Assembly (NCBI RefSeq): GCF_002155965.1
Contig: NZ_MUMH01000076.1
Coordinates: 1-56,159, forward strand
Direction: 5' to 3'
Origin: Allokutzneria sp. NRRL B-24872
Lineage (GTDB): Bacteria > Actinomycetota > Actinomycetes > Mycobacteriales > Pseudonocardiaceae
DNA: 56,159 bases
The notes beneath the pieces are model-generated. The model saw only the letters and a program-made list of their open reading frames with translations. It was not told the DNA's origin and ran no database searches. Within the stretch, counting starts at the first letter, position 1. Every line of letters starts with the position of its first letter. Both the position numbers and the translations under genes were made by a program. This document shows positions 1-7,718 of the stretch, piece after piece.

Positions 1-58
1 CGAAGATCCAGCGGAGCCCAGCGGCGGCGTGCCGCCACTGGGCTCCGCTGGATCTTCG
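1..58. repeat. Long inverted repeat (hairpin) at the window edge
   Basis: Bases 1-21 are the exact reverse complement of bases 38-58. After one mismatch a further 5 bp (GGCGG/CCGCC) closes on a CGTG loop, giving about 26 bp of stem in 58 nt. It lies inside the open frame of the partial minus-strand gene, with no T-run on either side. It could be a mobile palindromic repeat, a terminator-like element, or the fold that ended an assembly. Confidence 0.85.
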
Positions 59-231
59 GGGGCGGTGATCGCCCTGGTGGAGTCCTTGTTGGCGAGGAGG
101 ATCGGGTCCTGCCCGCCGAGCAGGGTCGTCGCCCCGGCCGTCACGGCGCCGACCAGCACCGCGACCAGTCCGGGCACGAGGGAGGAACGACGTGCGCGCT
201 GTCCGGCCACGGCGCGGGACCGTACCACCAT
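1..231 (-). CDS. Membrane-anchored or exported protein, N-terminal part only
   Basis: An ATG at 231 opens a minus-strand frame that stays open for 77 codons to the window edge, so the rest of the gene is missing. The visible part has a basic N-terminus (RSRAVAGQRARR), one hydrophobic segment at about residues 19-41 (VPGLVAVLVGAVTAGA) and then a Pro/Ser/Gly/Glu-rich stretch. That layout suits a signal anchor followed by an extracytoplasmic linker. No lipobox cysteine and no family motif are visible, so I assign no function. The last 20 codons coincide with a long hairpin, which either is a repeat-encoded linker or means the true gene is disturbed here. It is divergent from acyP. Confidence 0.5.
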   Translation of the reverse strand, partial: MVVRSRAVAGQRARRSSLVPGLVAVLVGAVTAGATTLLGGQDPILLANKDSTRAITAPEDPAEPSGGTPPLGSAGSS

Positions 232-286
232 CGAGTGACACATGCCTCGTTCGTGGTAGCCCTTCGCGTTCGCCAGGATGGGTGGC

Positions 287-571
287 ATGAGCGAGGTGGA
301 CTCCGTTCGACTGACCGCGTGGGTGCACGGCAGCGTGCAGGGGGTTGGTTTCCGCTGGTGGACGCGGGCCCGTGCGCTGGAGCTCGGGCTGGTCGGGGCG
401 GCGACCAACCTGCGGGACGGCCGGGTGGAGGTCGCGGCGGAGGGGTCGAGGGCGGAATGCGAACGGCTGCTCGGCCTGCTGCGCTCCGACGGCACGCCGG
501 GGACCGTCTCCGCGGTGGTGGAGCGCTGGTCGGCGGCCCGTGGGGGCCTGAGCACCTTCGTCGAGCGCTGA
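287..571 (+). CDS. acyP: Acylphosphatase
   Basis: About 94 residues, normal for the family. It hydrolyses carboxyl-phosphate bonds of acyl phosphates in the cytoplasm. The signature GSVQGVGFRWW carries the catalytic arginine that binds phosphate, and the second signature (ATNLRDGRVEV) carries the catalytic asparagine. I prefer ATG 287 because a purine-rich AGGATGGG lies just upstream; ATG 278 is the alternative and adds three residues. An acyP gene just before smc is the arrangement known in mycobacteria, here separated by one small regulator-like gene. The protein is complete, with both active-site residues present. Confidence 0.93.
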   Translation: MSEVDSVRLTAWVHGSVQGVGFRWWTRARALELGLVGAATNLRDGRVEVAAEGSRAECERLLGLLRSDGTPGTVSAVVERWSAARGGLSTFVER

Positions 572-594
572 CGCGAGCACCCCGCAAGATCAAG

Positions 595-600
595 TAAAGT
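595..600 (+). promoter_or_regulatory. -10 element TAAAGT of a probable leaderless promoter
   Basis: TAAAGT fits the actinobacterial TANNNT -10 pattern and ends 6 nt before the ATG at 607, the spacing at which transcription would begin on the start codon. No ribosome binding site is visible. No convincing -35 is seen at 17 nt. Confidence 0.45.
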
Positions 601-606
601 TGAGGC

Positions 607-972
607 ATGTCGACCTCGCACCCGCCAGGTGCAGCCGCCTCCCTCACCCGCGCACTGGAGGAGATCGGGGACTTCGAGGTCCTGCTCGTGCTCGCGCACG
701 TCTTCTCCGGGGCCAAGACCGAGCAGGAGTTGCTGGCAACGGCGGGCTCACAGCGGGAGCAGGCCAAGGAACTGCTCCAGCGGATGATCGAGTACGGCTT
801 CCTGGAGCGCCGTCCCCGGATGCACCGCTCGACGATGGCCTGGGCCTACGAAGTCACTCGCAAGGGTGAAGAACTGCGCGAAGTGGTGACCCTGCTGGAG
901 CGCTTCGGCGAGCGGTGGTCGGGCCCTGACGCGGAGCTTCTGCCATACCCGAGGGCGCGCGTGGCGCGCTGA
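607..972 (+). CDS. Small winged-helix (MarR/PadR-like) protein
   Basis: A 121-residue protein with a helical start (LTRALEEIGDFEVLLVLAHVF), then a helix-turn-helix-like segment (KTEQELLATAGSQREQAKELLQRMIEYGFLERR, about residues 41-74) and a wing-like strand pair ending in AYEVTRKGEEL. That pattern is typical of winged-helix DNA-binding proteins in which a conserved TRKG turn follows the wing. The target and ligand are unknown. The gene starts 35 nt after acyP, has its own candidate -10 box, and ends in a hairpin before smc. It could instead be a non-DNA-binding wHTH adaptor. Confidence 0.6.
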   Translation: MSTSHPPGAAASLTRALEEIGDFEVLLVLAHVFSGAKTEQELLATAGSQREQAKELLQRMIEYGFLERRPRMHRSTMAWAYEVTRKGEELREVVTLLERFGERWSGPDAELLPYPRARVAR

Positions 973-983
973 CCGCGCGCCAC
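961..983 (+). terminator. Short GC-rich hairpin over the stop codon
   Basis: GTGGCGCG at 961-968 pairs exactly with CGCGCCAC at 976-983 and encloses the stop codon of the winged-helix gene. No U-run follows, so it may be a weak terminator or a 3-prime stabiliser upstream of smc. Confidence 0.4.
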
Positions 984-1107
984 CTGGCCGGGGCGCGAGC
1001 GCCCTGCGGCTATTCTCCACCCCGATACCACGGCCGCCGGTCCCCACCGAAGATCCGCTTGCGGGAGGCGGGCACCGGAACCGGACCAGACACGGGAGCG
1101 GGCGCGC

Positions 1108-4100
1108 GTGCACCTCAAGAGCCTGACGCTGAAGGGCTTCAAGTCCTTCGCCTCGGCGACGACCCTGCGCTTCGAACCGGGTATCACCTGCGTCGTCGGG
1201 CCCAACGGCTCCGGCAAGTCGAACGTGCTGGACGCACTGGCCTGGGTGATGGGCCAGCAGGCGGCCAAGGCGCTGCGCGGCGGCAAGATGGAGGACGTCA
1301 TCTTCGCCGGGACCACCGGCAAGGCCCCGCTCGGGCGGGCCGAGGTGACGCTGACCATCGACAACTCCGACGGCGCGCTGCCGATCGACTACACCGAGGT
1401 CTCGATCACCCGGCGGATCTTCCGCGACGGCGCCAGCGAGTACGAGATCAACGGCACCAGCTGCCGCCTGCTCGACGTGCAGGAGCTGCTGTCGGACTCC
1501 GGTATCGGCCGCGAGATGCACGTGATCGTCGGCCAGGGCCGGCTCGCCGAGATCCTGCAGTCCAAGCCGGAGGAGCGGCGCGCCTTCATCGAGGAGGCCG
1601 CCGGTGTGCTCAAGCACCGCAAGCGCAAGGAAAAGGCGCTGCGCAAGCTCGACGCGATGCAGGCCAACCTGACCCGGCTCACCGACCTCACCGCCGAGCT
1701 GCGCCGCCAGCTCAAACCGCTTGGCAAGCAGGCCGAGATCGCCCGCAAGGCCCAGACCGTGCAGGCCGACCTGCGCGACGCGCGCCTGCGGATCTACGCC
1801 GACGACCTGGTCAACGCCCGCTCGGAGCTGGCGAAGGACCAGGCCGACGAGGCGCAGGCCCGCGCGCGGCGCACCGAGGTGGAGCGGATGCTCCAGTTCG
1901 GCCAGAACGAGCAGTCCGAGCTGGAGGAGAACCTCGCCCAGGACGCGCCGCTGCTGGCCGCCGCGCAGGAGACCTGGTACCGGCTCTCCGCGCTGGAGGA
2001 GCGGCTGCGCGGGACCGTGCGGCTGGCCCAGGAACGCGCCCGCCACCTGAGCGCCCCGCTGGAGGAGCACCGCGGCGGGCGGGACCCGGAGGAGATGGAG
2101 CGCGAGGCCGAGGAGGTCGCCGAGCAGGAGCTGGAGCTCCAGGAGGGCGTCGAGCAGGCCAGGATGCTGCTGTCAACGGCGCTGGAGACCCGCTCCGAGC
2201 TGGAGCAGGAGCTCAAGGCCGCCGAGCGCGAGCACATGGCCGCCGTGCGCGCCGTCGCCGACCGCCGCGAGGGCCTGGCCCGGCTGGGCGGCCAGGTGGA
2301 GGCGCTGCGCAGCAAGACCGGCGCCACCGCCGAGGAGATCGAGCGGATGTCGGTCGCGCTCGCCGAGGCCAGGGAGCGCGCCGAGCACGCCCAGCTGGAG
2401 TTCGAGGAGACGCGGGCGGAGACCGGCGTCGAGGAGGACGCCGACACCGGGCTCGCCGGGCGCAAGGACGCCGCGGTCGAGGAGCACCGCCAGGCGCGGG
2501 CGCGGGTGGAGGAGCTGGTCGCCGCCGAGCGCAAGGCCGAGCGGGAGATCGCCTCCTGGAAGGCCCGCGTCGACGCGCTGTCCCTCGGGCTCAACCGCAA
2601 GGACGGCGCGGGCGCGCTGCTGGCGTCGGCGGCGCGGCTGCCCGGCCTGCTCGGGTCGGTCGCCGCGCTGATGACCGTGGAGCCCGGCGCCGAGGTCGCC
2701 CTCGCGGCGGCCCTGGGTGCCATCGCCGACGCGGTCGCGGTCGCGGCACCCTCGGATGCCGTTGCCGCACTTGAACTTCTGCGTGCGTCGGACTCCGGGC
2801 GGGCCGGGCTGCTGATCGGCGGCGGTGCTCAGCTGGAGCGCTCGGCGTGGCCGGTGCTGCCGCACGGCGCGCGCTGGGCGGTGGATCTCGTGCAGGCGCC
2901 GCAGTCGCTGCGCCCCGCGCTGACCCGCGCGCTGGAGCGGCTCGCCGTCGTCGACGACCTGCCCGCCGCGCGAGCGCTGGTGGAGCGCTTCCCCGGCGTG
3001 CGCGCCGCCACCGTCGAGGGCGACGTGCTCGGCGCGGACTGGGCCGTCGGCGGCTCCGGGCGCAGCCAGAGCGTCATCGAGGTGCAGGCCGCGGTCGACG
3101 AGGCGCGGGACAAGCTCACCGAGGCCGAGCGCGCGCTGGAGCACGCCGGAGCCGCGTTGCAGGGCGCCCGCGAGGACGAGAAGGTGCGCCGCGCGGCGGT
3201 CGCCGAGGTCCAGGAGCTGGTCAACGACTCGCGGGTGCAGCGGGCCCGCAGCACCGAGCGGCTGTCGCGGATGGCCAAGGCCGCCAGCGCCGCGCAGGCG
3301 GAGGCCGAGCGCCTGGCCGCGCAGCGGGAGAAGGTGGAACAGGCCCGCGAGGACGCGCTGAGCAAGCTCTCCGAACTGGAGGAGCGGCTGCTCACCGCCG
3401 AGTCCGAGCAGGTCTACGACGAGGAGCCGGACACCCAGCGCCGGGACGAGATCGCCACCCAGCTGGCCGCTTCGCGCCAGGAGGAGGTCGAGGCGCGGCT
3501 GGTGCTGCGGACCTCCGAGGAGCGGGCCCGCGCGCTGCTGGGCAAGGCCGACCAGCTGCGCAGGGCCGCGCGCAACGAGCGCGAGGCGCGCGAGCGGGCC
3601 GAGCGGTCGCGGGCGGCTCGGGTGCGCAGCGCGACGGTCGCCGAGGCCGTGGTGCGCGGCGGCGAGACCGCGCTGGAGCGCATCGCGCTGTCGCTGACGC
3701 GGGCGGCGACCGAGCGCGACGAGGCGCAGTCGCGGCGCACCGAGCGCGAGGCCGCGCTGAACAAGGTGCGCGGCCGGGTCCGCGAAATGTCCGGCGAGCT
3801 GGAGAAGCTGGTCGACGCGGTGCATCGGGACGAGGTGCTGCGCGCCGAGCAGCGGCTGCGGATCGAGCAGCTGGAATCCAAGATCACCGAGGACTTCGGC
3901 ATCGGCCTCGACGACCTGGTCGAGGAGTACGGGCCGATGGTGCCCGTGCCGCCGAGCGCGCCCGAGGTCGCCGAGTACGAGGCGGCCAAGGAGCGCGGCG
4001 AGGACGTCAGCCCGCCCCCGCCGCTGCCCTTCGACCGCGCCACCCAGGAGCGCAGGGCCAAGCGCGCGGAGAAGGACCTCACCCTGCTCGGCAAGGTCAA

Positions 4101-4707
4101 CCCGCTGGCGCTGGAGGAGTTCGCCGCGCTGGAGGAGCGCTACAAGTTCCTCTCCACGCAGCTGGAGGACATCAAGGACACCCGCCGCGACCTGCTGACC
4201 GTGGTCAAGGAGGTCGACGACAAGATCCTGGAGGTCTTCACCTCGGCCTACGAGGACGTGGCGCGCGAGTTCGAGACGGTCTTCAAGACCGTGTTCCCCG
4301 GTGGCGAGGGCAGGCTGCTGCTCACCGACCCGGACGACATGCTCACCACGGGCGTCGAGGTCGAGGCGCGGCCGCCGGGCAAGAAGGTCAAGCGCCTGTC
4401 GCTGCTCTCCGGTGGCGAGAAGTCGCTGACGGCGGTGGCCATGCTGGTGGCGATCTTCCGCGCCCGCCCCTCGCCGTTCTACGTGATGGACGAGGTCGAG
4501 GCCGCGCTGGACGACACCAACCTGCGCAGGCTGATCAGCCTCTTCGAGCAGTTGCGGGAGAAGTCGCAGCTGATCGTCATCACGCACCAGAAGCCGACCA
4601 TGGAGATCGCCGACGCGCTCTACGGCGTGACCATGCGCGGCGACGGCATCACCCAGGTGATCTCGCAGCGCCTGCAGCGGCCCACCGCCGCGCCCGTCGC
4701 CGAGTGA
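1108..4707 (+). CDS. smc: Chromosome segregation ATPase SMC
   Basis: 1199 residues from GTG 1108, full length for bacterial SMC. The N-terminal head begins MHLKSLTLKGFKSFAS and has Walker A GPNGSGKSN at about residues 32-40. Two long Glu/Arg/Ala-rich coiled-coil arms flank a hinge at about residues 500-660 (the non-coiled RLPGLLGSVAALMTVEPG region). The C-terminal head has the ABC signature LLSGGEKSLTAVAM and Walker B (FYVMDEVEAALDD). It forms dimers with ScpA/ScpB that compact and segregate the chromosome. Position next to acyP and ahead of ftsY matches mycobacteria. No truncation or frameshift is seen. Confidence 0.98.
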   Translation: MHLKSLTLKGFKSFASATTLRFEPGITCVVGPNGSGKSNVLDALAWVMGQQAAKALRGGKMEDVIFAGTTGKAPLGRAEVTLTIDNSDGALPIDYTEVSITRRIFRDGASEYEINGTSCRLLDVQELLSDSGIGREMHVIVGQGRLAEILQSKPEERRAFIEEAAGVLKHRKRKEKALRKLDAMQANLTRLTDLTAELRRQLKPLGKQAEIARKAQTVQADLRDARLRIYADDLVNARSELAKDQADEAQARARRTEVERMLQFGQNEQSELEENLAQDAPLLAAAQETWYRLSALEERLRGTVRLAQERARHLSAPLEEHRGGRDPEEMEREAEEVAEQELELQEGVEQARMLLSTALETRSELEQELKAAEREHMAAVRAVADRREGLARLGGQVEALRSKTGATAEEIERMSVALAEARERAEHAQLEFEETRAETGVEEDADTGLAGRKDAAVEEHRQARARVEELVAAERKAEREIASWKARVDALSLGLNRKDGAGALLASAARLPGLLGSVAALMTVEPGAEVALAAALGAIADAVAVAAPSDAVAALELLRASDSGRAGLLIGGGAQLERSAWPVLPHGARWAVDLVQAPQSLRPALTRALERLAVVDDLPAARALVERFPGVRAATVEGDVLGADWAVGGSGRSQSVIEVQAAVDEARDKLTEAERALEHAGAALQGAREDEKVRRAAVAEVQELVNDSRVQRARSTERLSRMAKAASAAQAEAERLAAQREKVEQAREDALSKLSELEERLLTAESEQVYDEEPDTQRRDEIATQLAASRQEEVEARLVLRTSEERARALLGKADQLRRAARNEREARERAERSRAARVRSATVAEAVVRGGETALERIALSLTRAATERDEAQSRRTEREAALNKVRGRVREMSGELEKLVDAVHRDEVLRAEQRLRIEQLESKITEDFGIGLDDLVEEYGPMVPVPPSAPEVAEYEAAKERGEDVSPPPPLPFDRATQERRAKRAEKDLTLLGKVNPLALEEFAALEERYKFLSTQLEDIKDTRRDLLTVVKEVDDKILEVFTSAYEDVAREFETVFKTVFPGGEGRLLLTDPDDMLTTGVEVEARPPGKKVKRLSLLSGGEKSLTAVAMLVAIFRARPSPFYVMDEVEAALDDTNLRRLISLFEQLREKSQLIVITHQKPTMEIADALYGVTMRGDGITQVISQRLQRPTAAPVAE

Positions 4708-4736
4708 GAACCGACGCACCCCAGGGAGAGACCGGA

Positions 4737-5084
4737 GTGGACACTCCGCAGGACGCGCCTCGGCGTTCGCCGCTGAAGCTGATCGCCGCGATCGTCGTGC
4801 CGCTGCTGGTGGTCGGCGTCGGCGTGTACCTCTACGTCACCTCGGCGGGCACCGCCAAGGTCGGTGACTGCCTCAGCGACGGCGCGACCCCGGACTCGCC
4901 GATGGTCAAGCTCGCCTGCGGGGAGGCCGCCGACTACCGCGTGGTGGGGCGGCTGGAGGGCAGGAAGAAGGACGAGATCAACGAGTCCACGCCGTGCGAG
5001 CGCTTCCCGACCACCGCGGTCACCTACTGGGAGGGCGATGACTCGTCGGGGAACCTGCTCTGCCTGGAGCCGTACCGCCCGTAG
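4737..5084 (+). CDS. Small membrane-anchored protein, LppU-like, tandem copy 1
   Basis: GTG 4737 is preceded by AGGGAGAG and gives 115 residues. One transmembrane segment (about residues 15-37, LKLIAAIVVPLLVVGVGVYL) follows a short basic cytoplasmic tail, and the rest is probably outside the cell. The outer domain has four cysteines in a pattern shared with the next gene (VGDCL, LACG, PCER, LLCLEP), suggesting two disulphides, and the shared phrases VVGR and YWEG. It resembles actinobacterial LppU/SCO3897-type small envelope proteins, but I am not sure of the family. It starts 29 nt after smc. Confidence 0.7.
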   Translation: MDTPQDAPRRSPLKLIAAIVVPLLVVGVGVYLYVTSAGTAKVGDCLSDGATPDSPMVKLACGEAADYRVVGRLEGRKKDEINESTPCERFPTTAVTYWEGDDSSGNLLCLEPYRP

Positions 5085-5116
5085 CCCCGATGGCGTAACG
5101 CACATCTGAAACTAGT

Positions 5117-5126
5117 TCCTTTTTTG
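5117..5126 (+). other. T-tract in the gap between the two LppU-like genes
   Basis: The 106-nt gap after the first LppU-like gene contains an unusually AT-rich stretch (CTAGTTCCTTTTTTGTCC). I find no stem immediately before it, so I do not call a terminator; it may mark a promoter region for the second copy. Confidence 0.35.
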
Positions 5127-5190
5127 TCCATTTCCATGCATGATGAGCGCCCGCTTGACGCGGATCTCACATCTCTTGGAAAGAAGTCCA

Positions 5191-5592
5191 GTGAGCACTC
5201 CTCAGAACATGCCGGACCCGACTCAGCCCGCTGCCGTCGAGCAGCAGCCCGCGAAGAAGAAGCGGTCGCCGGTGAAGCTGATCATCGCGATCCTGGTGCC
5301 GCTCGCCGTCATCGGTTTCGGTGTCTTCGGTTACCTCAACTCGGTCGGCAGCAGCTCCAAGGTCGGGGACTGCGTCTCCGGAAACGTCACCGACGCCAAC
5401 ACCATCAAGAAGGCCGAGTGCGGGCCTGGTGCGACCTACAAGGTCGTCGGCAGGATCGAGGACAAGAAGCAGGACGAGGGCGGCGCGGACGGCGCGATCT
5501 GCTCGCCGTACCCGACGGCGGAGGCGCTCTACTGGGAAGGCCGTGAGGGCGGGAAGGGCAACTTCCTCTGCCTGGAGCCGTTCAAGGCGTAA
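5191..5592 (+). CDS. Small membrane-anchored protein, LppU-like, tandem copy 2
   Basis: GTG 5191 (preceded by GAAAGAAG) gives 133 residues. The start is supported by the paralogue next door: this protein begins VSTPQ and the first begins VDTPQ. A Pro/Gln/Lys-rich tail is followed by a transmembrane helix (VKLIIAILVPLAVIGFGVF), then an outer domain with the same four-cysteine pattern (VGDCV, AECG, ICSP, FLCLEP). The two copies are clearly homologous along their length, so they arose by tandem duplication. Function unknown. A strong hairpin follows the stop codon. Confidence 0.72.
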   Translation: MSTPQNMPDPTQPAAVEQQPAKKKRSPVKLIIAILVPLAVIGFGVFGYLNSVGSSSKVGDCVSGNVTDANTIKKAECGPGATYKVVGRIEDKKQDEGGADGAICSPYPTAEALYWEGREGGKGNFLCLEPFKA

Positions 5593-5605
5593 CGCGATTC
5601 GTGAG

Positions 5606-5642
5606 AATGGGCCCGGTGCGACTTCTGCGTACCGGGCCCATT
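5606..5642 (+). terminator. Strong hairpin terminator abutting the next promoter
   Basis: AATGGGCCCGGTGCG at 5606-5620 pairs with CGTACCGGGCCCATT at 5628-5642 (15 bp with one G-U) over a 7-nt loop. The only T-run after it is the TACTTT that also looks like the -10 of the following gene. Confidence 0.75.
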
Positions 5643-5647
5643 ACTTT
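5642..5647 (+). promoter_or_regulatory. -10 element TACTTT, probable leaderless promoter
   Basis: TACTTT matches TANNNT and ends 6 nt before ATG 5654, so transcription would start on the initiation codon. Its first base is the last base of the upstream terminator stem. No ribosome binding site precedes ATG 5654 or GTG 5648. Confidence 0.5.
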
Positions 5648-5653
5648 GTGCCC

Positions 5654-6073
5654 ATGTATCCGCAGCAGCCCTATCCACAGCAGCCGATGCCGCCGCAGCC
5701 GGGTTTCGGGCGCGTGCTGCTGGACACCTCGTTCAGCCCGTTGAACTGGTTCCTGTTCTTCATCAAACCGACCGTGGTGATCAATGGTCAGCCCCGTCAG
5801 GTGGAATGGGGCCAGATGCCCGTGGACCTGCCCGCCGGGCAGCACACCATCGAGGTCGGTTTCCAGTACATGGGCAAGCCGCGCGGTCTCGCCAGGGTGA
5901 CAATTCCCGTGCACCCCGGCCAGGTGCAGCCGGTGTTCTACCGCGCGCCCGCCTACATCTTCATCGGGGGCGCGATGGGGCCGACGCGTCCGGCGACTCC
6001 GGGCGCCATCGTCAACTACGTCGTGATCGGTGTCGCGGTGCTGATGATGCTGATGTTCGTGCTGCTCCTCTGA
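5654..6073 (+). CDS. Tail-anchored membrane protein with Pro/Gln-rich start
   Basis: 139 residues from ATG 5654. The first 18 are Pro/Gln/Tyr-rich (MYPQQPYPQQPMPPQ), then a beta-rich middle domain (TVVINGQPRQVEWGQ ... GQHTIEVGFQYM ... GQVQPVFYRAP) and a single C-terminal transmembrane helix (VNYVVIGVAVLMMLMFVLLL) that ends the protein. Short polar phrases separate the strands, suggesting a small beta-sandwich held at the membrane. The same plan (small beta domain plus terminal helix) recurs at 7719-8168. No family name can be given. A leaderless start is likely from the -10 box immediately upstream. Confidence 0.68.
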   Translation: MYPQQPYPQQPMPPQPGFGRVLLDTSFSPLNWFLFFIKPTVVINGQPRQVEWGQMPVDLPAGQHTIEVGFQYMGKPRGLARVTIPVHPGQVQPVFYRAPAYIFIGGAMGPTRPATPGAIVNYVVIGVAVLMMLMFVLLL

Positions 6074-6141
6074 CCTCGTCGATCCGGAAAGCCCCGGGTG
6101 GGTCCTGGTAGGAGGGGGTCGTCCTCGGCGAGGATCGGCGC

Positions 6142-7680
6142 ATGCGCTGTGACGATGACGTCGTGGTTGTCGGTGGCGGGCACAACGGCCTGGTCGCCTC
6201 GATCCTGCTGGCCAGGGCCGGTCTGTCGGTTCGGTTGCTGGAGCGCGCGGAGCACGTGGGCGGCGCCTCCGTCGGCAAGCGCGTCTTCCCCGGCCTGCCC
6301 GCGAGGCTGTCGAAGTACTCCTACCTGGTGAGCCTGTTCCCGGACGCGCTCGCGGCGGAGCTGGGGCTGTCGCTGGAGCTGCGTTCGCGCGCGGTGTCCT
6401 CCTACACGCCGACCGTTCGCGACGGCCGACCGACGGGGTTGCTCGTCGAGCGCGAGCCGGGTGCGGCCACGGAAGCGTCCTTCGCGGAGCTGACCGGTTC
6501 CGGCGAGGCGTGGCGGGCGTGGACCTCCTTCTACGACCGGGTCTCCGCGTTCGGCTCGGCGCTCGGCCCCGCGTTGCTCGGCCCCCTGCGACGGCGTTGC
6601 GAGCTGCGCGCCGAGGTCGATCCGTCCACTTGGGACGATCTGGTGGAGCGACCGCTCGGCGAGGTGTTGGAGCGCGAGTTCGCCGACGACCTGGTGCGCG
6701 GTGTGGTGGCCACGGACGGCCTCATCGGCACCAACGCGTCGCTGCACGACTCCGCGGCCAACCGCTGCTTCGCCTACCACGTGATCGGCAACGGCACGGG
6801 GGAGTGGCGCGTGCCGGTCGGCGGGATGGGCGCGCTGGCCGACGCGCTCGAACTCGCGGCCGTCGAGGCGGGCGTCAAGGTGATCACGTCCACCCCGGTG
6901 TCGGCGCTGCACGAGCACGGTGATCACGTCGAGGTGGTGACCGAGGCCGGGGCCAGCTCGGCGCGGTGGGCGTTGTGCGCGGTCGCTCCGTCCACAGTGG
7001 ACGAGCTGCTGGGCAGGGCCGCCGAGAAGCCGGAGGGCAGCCAGCTCAAGGTGAACATGCTCCTCGAGCGGCTCCCGCGACTGCGCAGCGGTGTCGACCC
7101 TGGGGTTGCCTTCGCGGGCACGCTGCACCTGGAGGAGGGTTACGCGGACCTGGAGCAGGCCTATCGCCTCGCGCAGGAGGGCACGGTCGCCGATCCGCTG
7201 CCGTGCGAGGTGTACTGCCACTCGCTGACCGATTCGAGCGTCCTGGGCGAACTGGCCGAGCGGGGGTACCACACGCTCACGCTGTTCGGGCTGCACGCGC
7301 CGGCGCGTCTGTTCACTGTGGACGGTGCGCGGGAGCGGGCGACCGATGCGGCGGTGGCGGCGTTGCAGAAGCACCTGGCCGAGCCGTTGGAGGACTGCCT
7401 CGCCGTGGACGCGGACGGAGTGCCGTGCTTGGCCGCTGAGTCGCCGTTGGACCTGGAGCGCGACCTGGGCATGCCCGGCGGGCACATCTTCCACGGCGAT
7501 CTGGACTGGCCGTGGCTCTCCGACGACGAGCCCGCCGAGACACCCGCGCAGCGTTGGGGCGTCGAGGTTTCCGGGGCGAGCCGGGTTCTGCTGGCCGGTG
7601 CGGGAACGCGTCGCGGCGGCGGGGTGAGCGGCCTCGGCGGCTGGCACGCCTCGCAGGCGGTGCTGGAGGCCCAGGCCTAG
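6142..7680 (+). CDS. FAD-dependent oxidoreductase, phytoene desaturase/PYROXD2 type
   Basis: 512 residues. The N-terminus has the dinucleotide-binding fold VVVVGGGHNGLVAS, with an acidic residue ending the second strand (LLERAEHVGGAS), as in the amine oxidase/CrtI superfamily. The C-terminal FAD segment reads LLAGAGTRRGGGVSGLGGWHAS, close to the GAGTHPGGGV pattern of phytoene-dehydrogenase-like proteins. No carotenoid genes are nearby, so a carotenoid role is not supported; PYROXD2-like proteins are broadly distributed and their substrate is often unknown. ATG 6142 has GAGG about 8 nt upstream. It sits among small membrane proteins but shows no transmembrane helix itself. Confidence 0.85.
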   Translation: MRCDDDVVVVGGGHNGLVASILLARAGLSVRLLERAEHVGGASVGKRVFPGLPARLSKYSYLVSLFPDALAAELGLSLELRSRAVSSYTPTVRDGRPTGLLVEREPGAATEASFAELTGSGEAWRAWTSFYDRVSAFGSALGPALLGPLRRRCELRAEVDPSTWDDLVERPLGEVLEREFADDLVRGVVATDGLIGTNASLHDSAANRCFAYHVIGNGTGEWRVPVGGMGALADALELAAVEAGVKVITSTPVSALHEHGDHVEVVTEAGASSARWALCAVAPSTVDELLGRAAEKPEGSQLKVNMLLERLPRLRSGVDPGVAFAGTLHLEEGYADLEQAYRLAQEGTVADPLPCEVYCHSLTDSSVLGELAERGYHTLTLFGLHAPARLFTVDGARERATDAAVAALQKHLAEPLEDCLAVDADGVPCLAAESPLDLERDLGMPGGHIFHGDLDWPWLSDDEPAETPAQRWGVEVSGASRVLLAGAGTRRGGGVSGLGGWHASQAVLEAQA

Positions 7681-7705
7681 ACAACCGCTCAAGATCATCA
7701 AGCCG

Positions 7706-7711
7706 TAGGGT
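7706..7711 (+). promoter_or_regulatory. -10 element TAGGGT, probable leaderless promoter
   Basis: TAGGGT ends 7 nt before GTG 7719 and no ribosome binding site lies between them. This is the geometry of a leaderless actinobacterial transcript. No clear -35 is visible. Confidence 0.42.
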
Positions 7712-7718
7712 TGGTGGC

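Noticed and set aside
748-2070. Long minus-strand frames within smc and other high-GC genes
   Set aside because: These are mirrors of strongly biased third codon positions. Their translations are Arg/Gly/Ala/Leu-rich without family motifs, and real genes on the other strand explain the DNA.
7001-7013. GTCCACAGTGGAC palindrome, also at 29788-29800
   Set aside because: Both copies lie in coding sequence. The first follows from codons for Ser-Thr-Val-Asp in the oxidoreductase, and the second lies in the same kind of codon context, so they are not likely regulatory.
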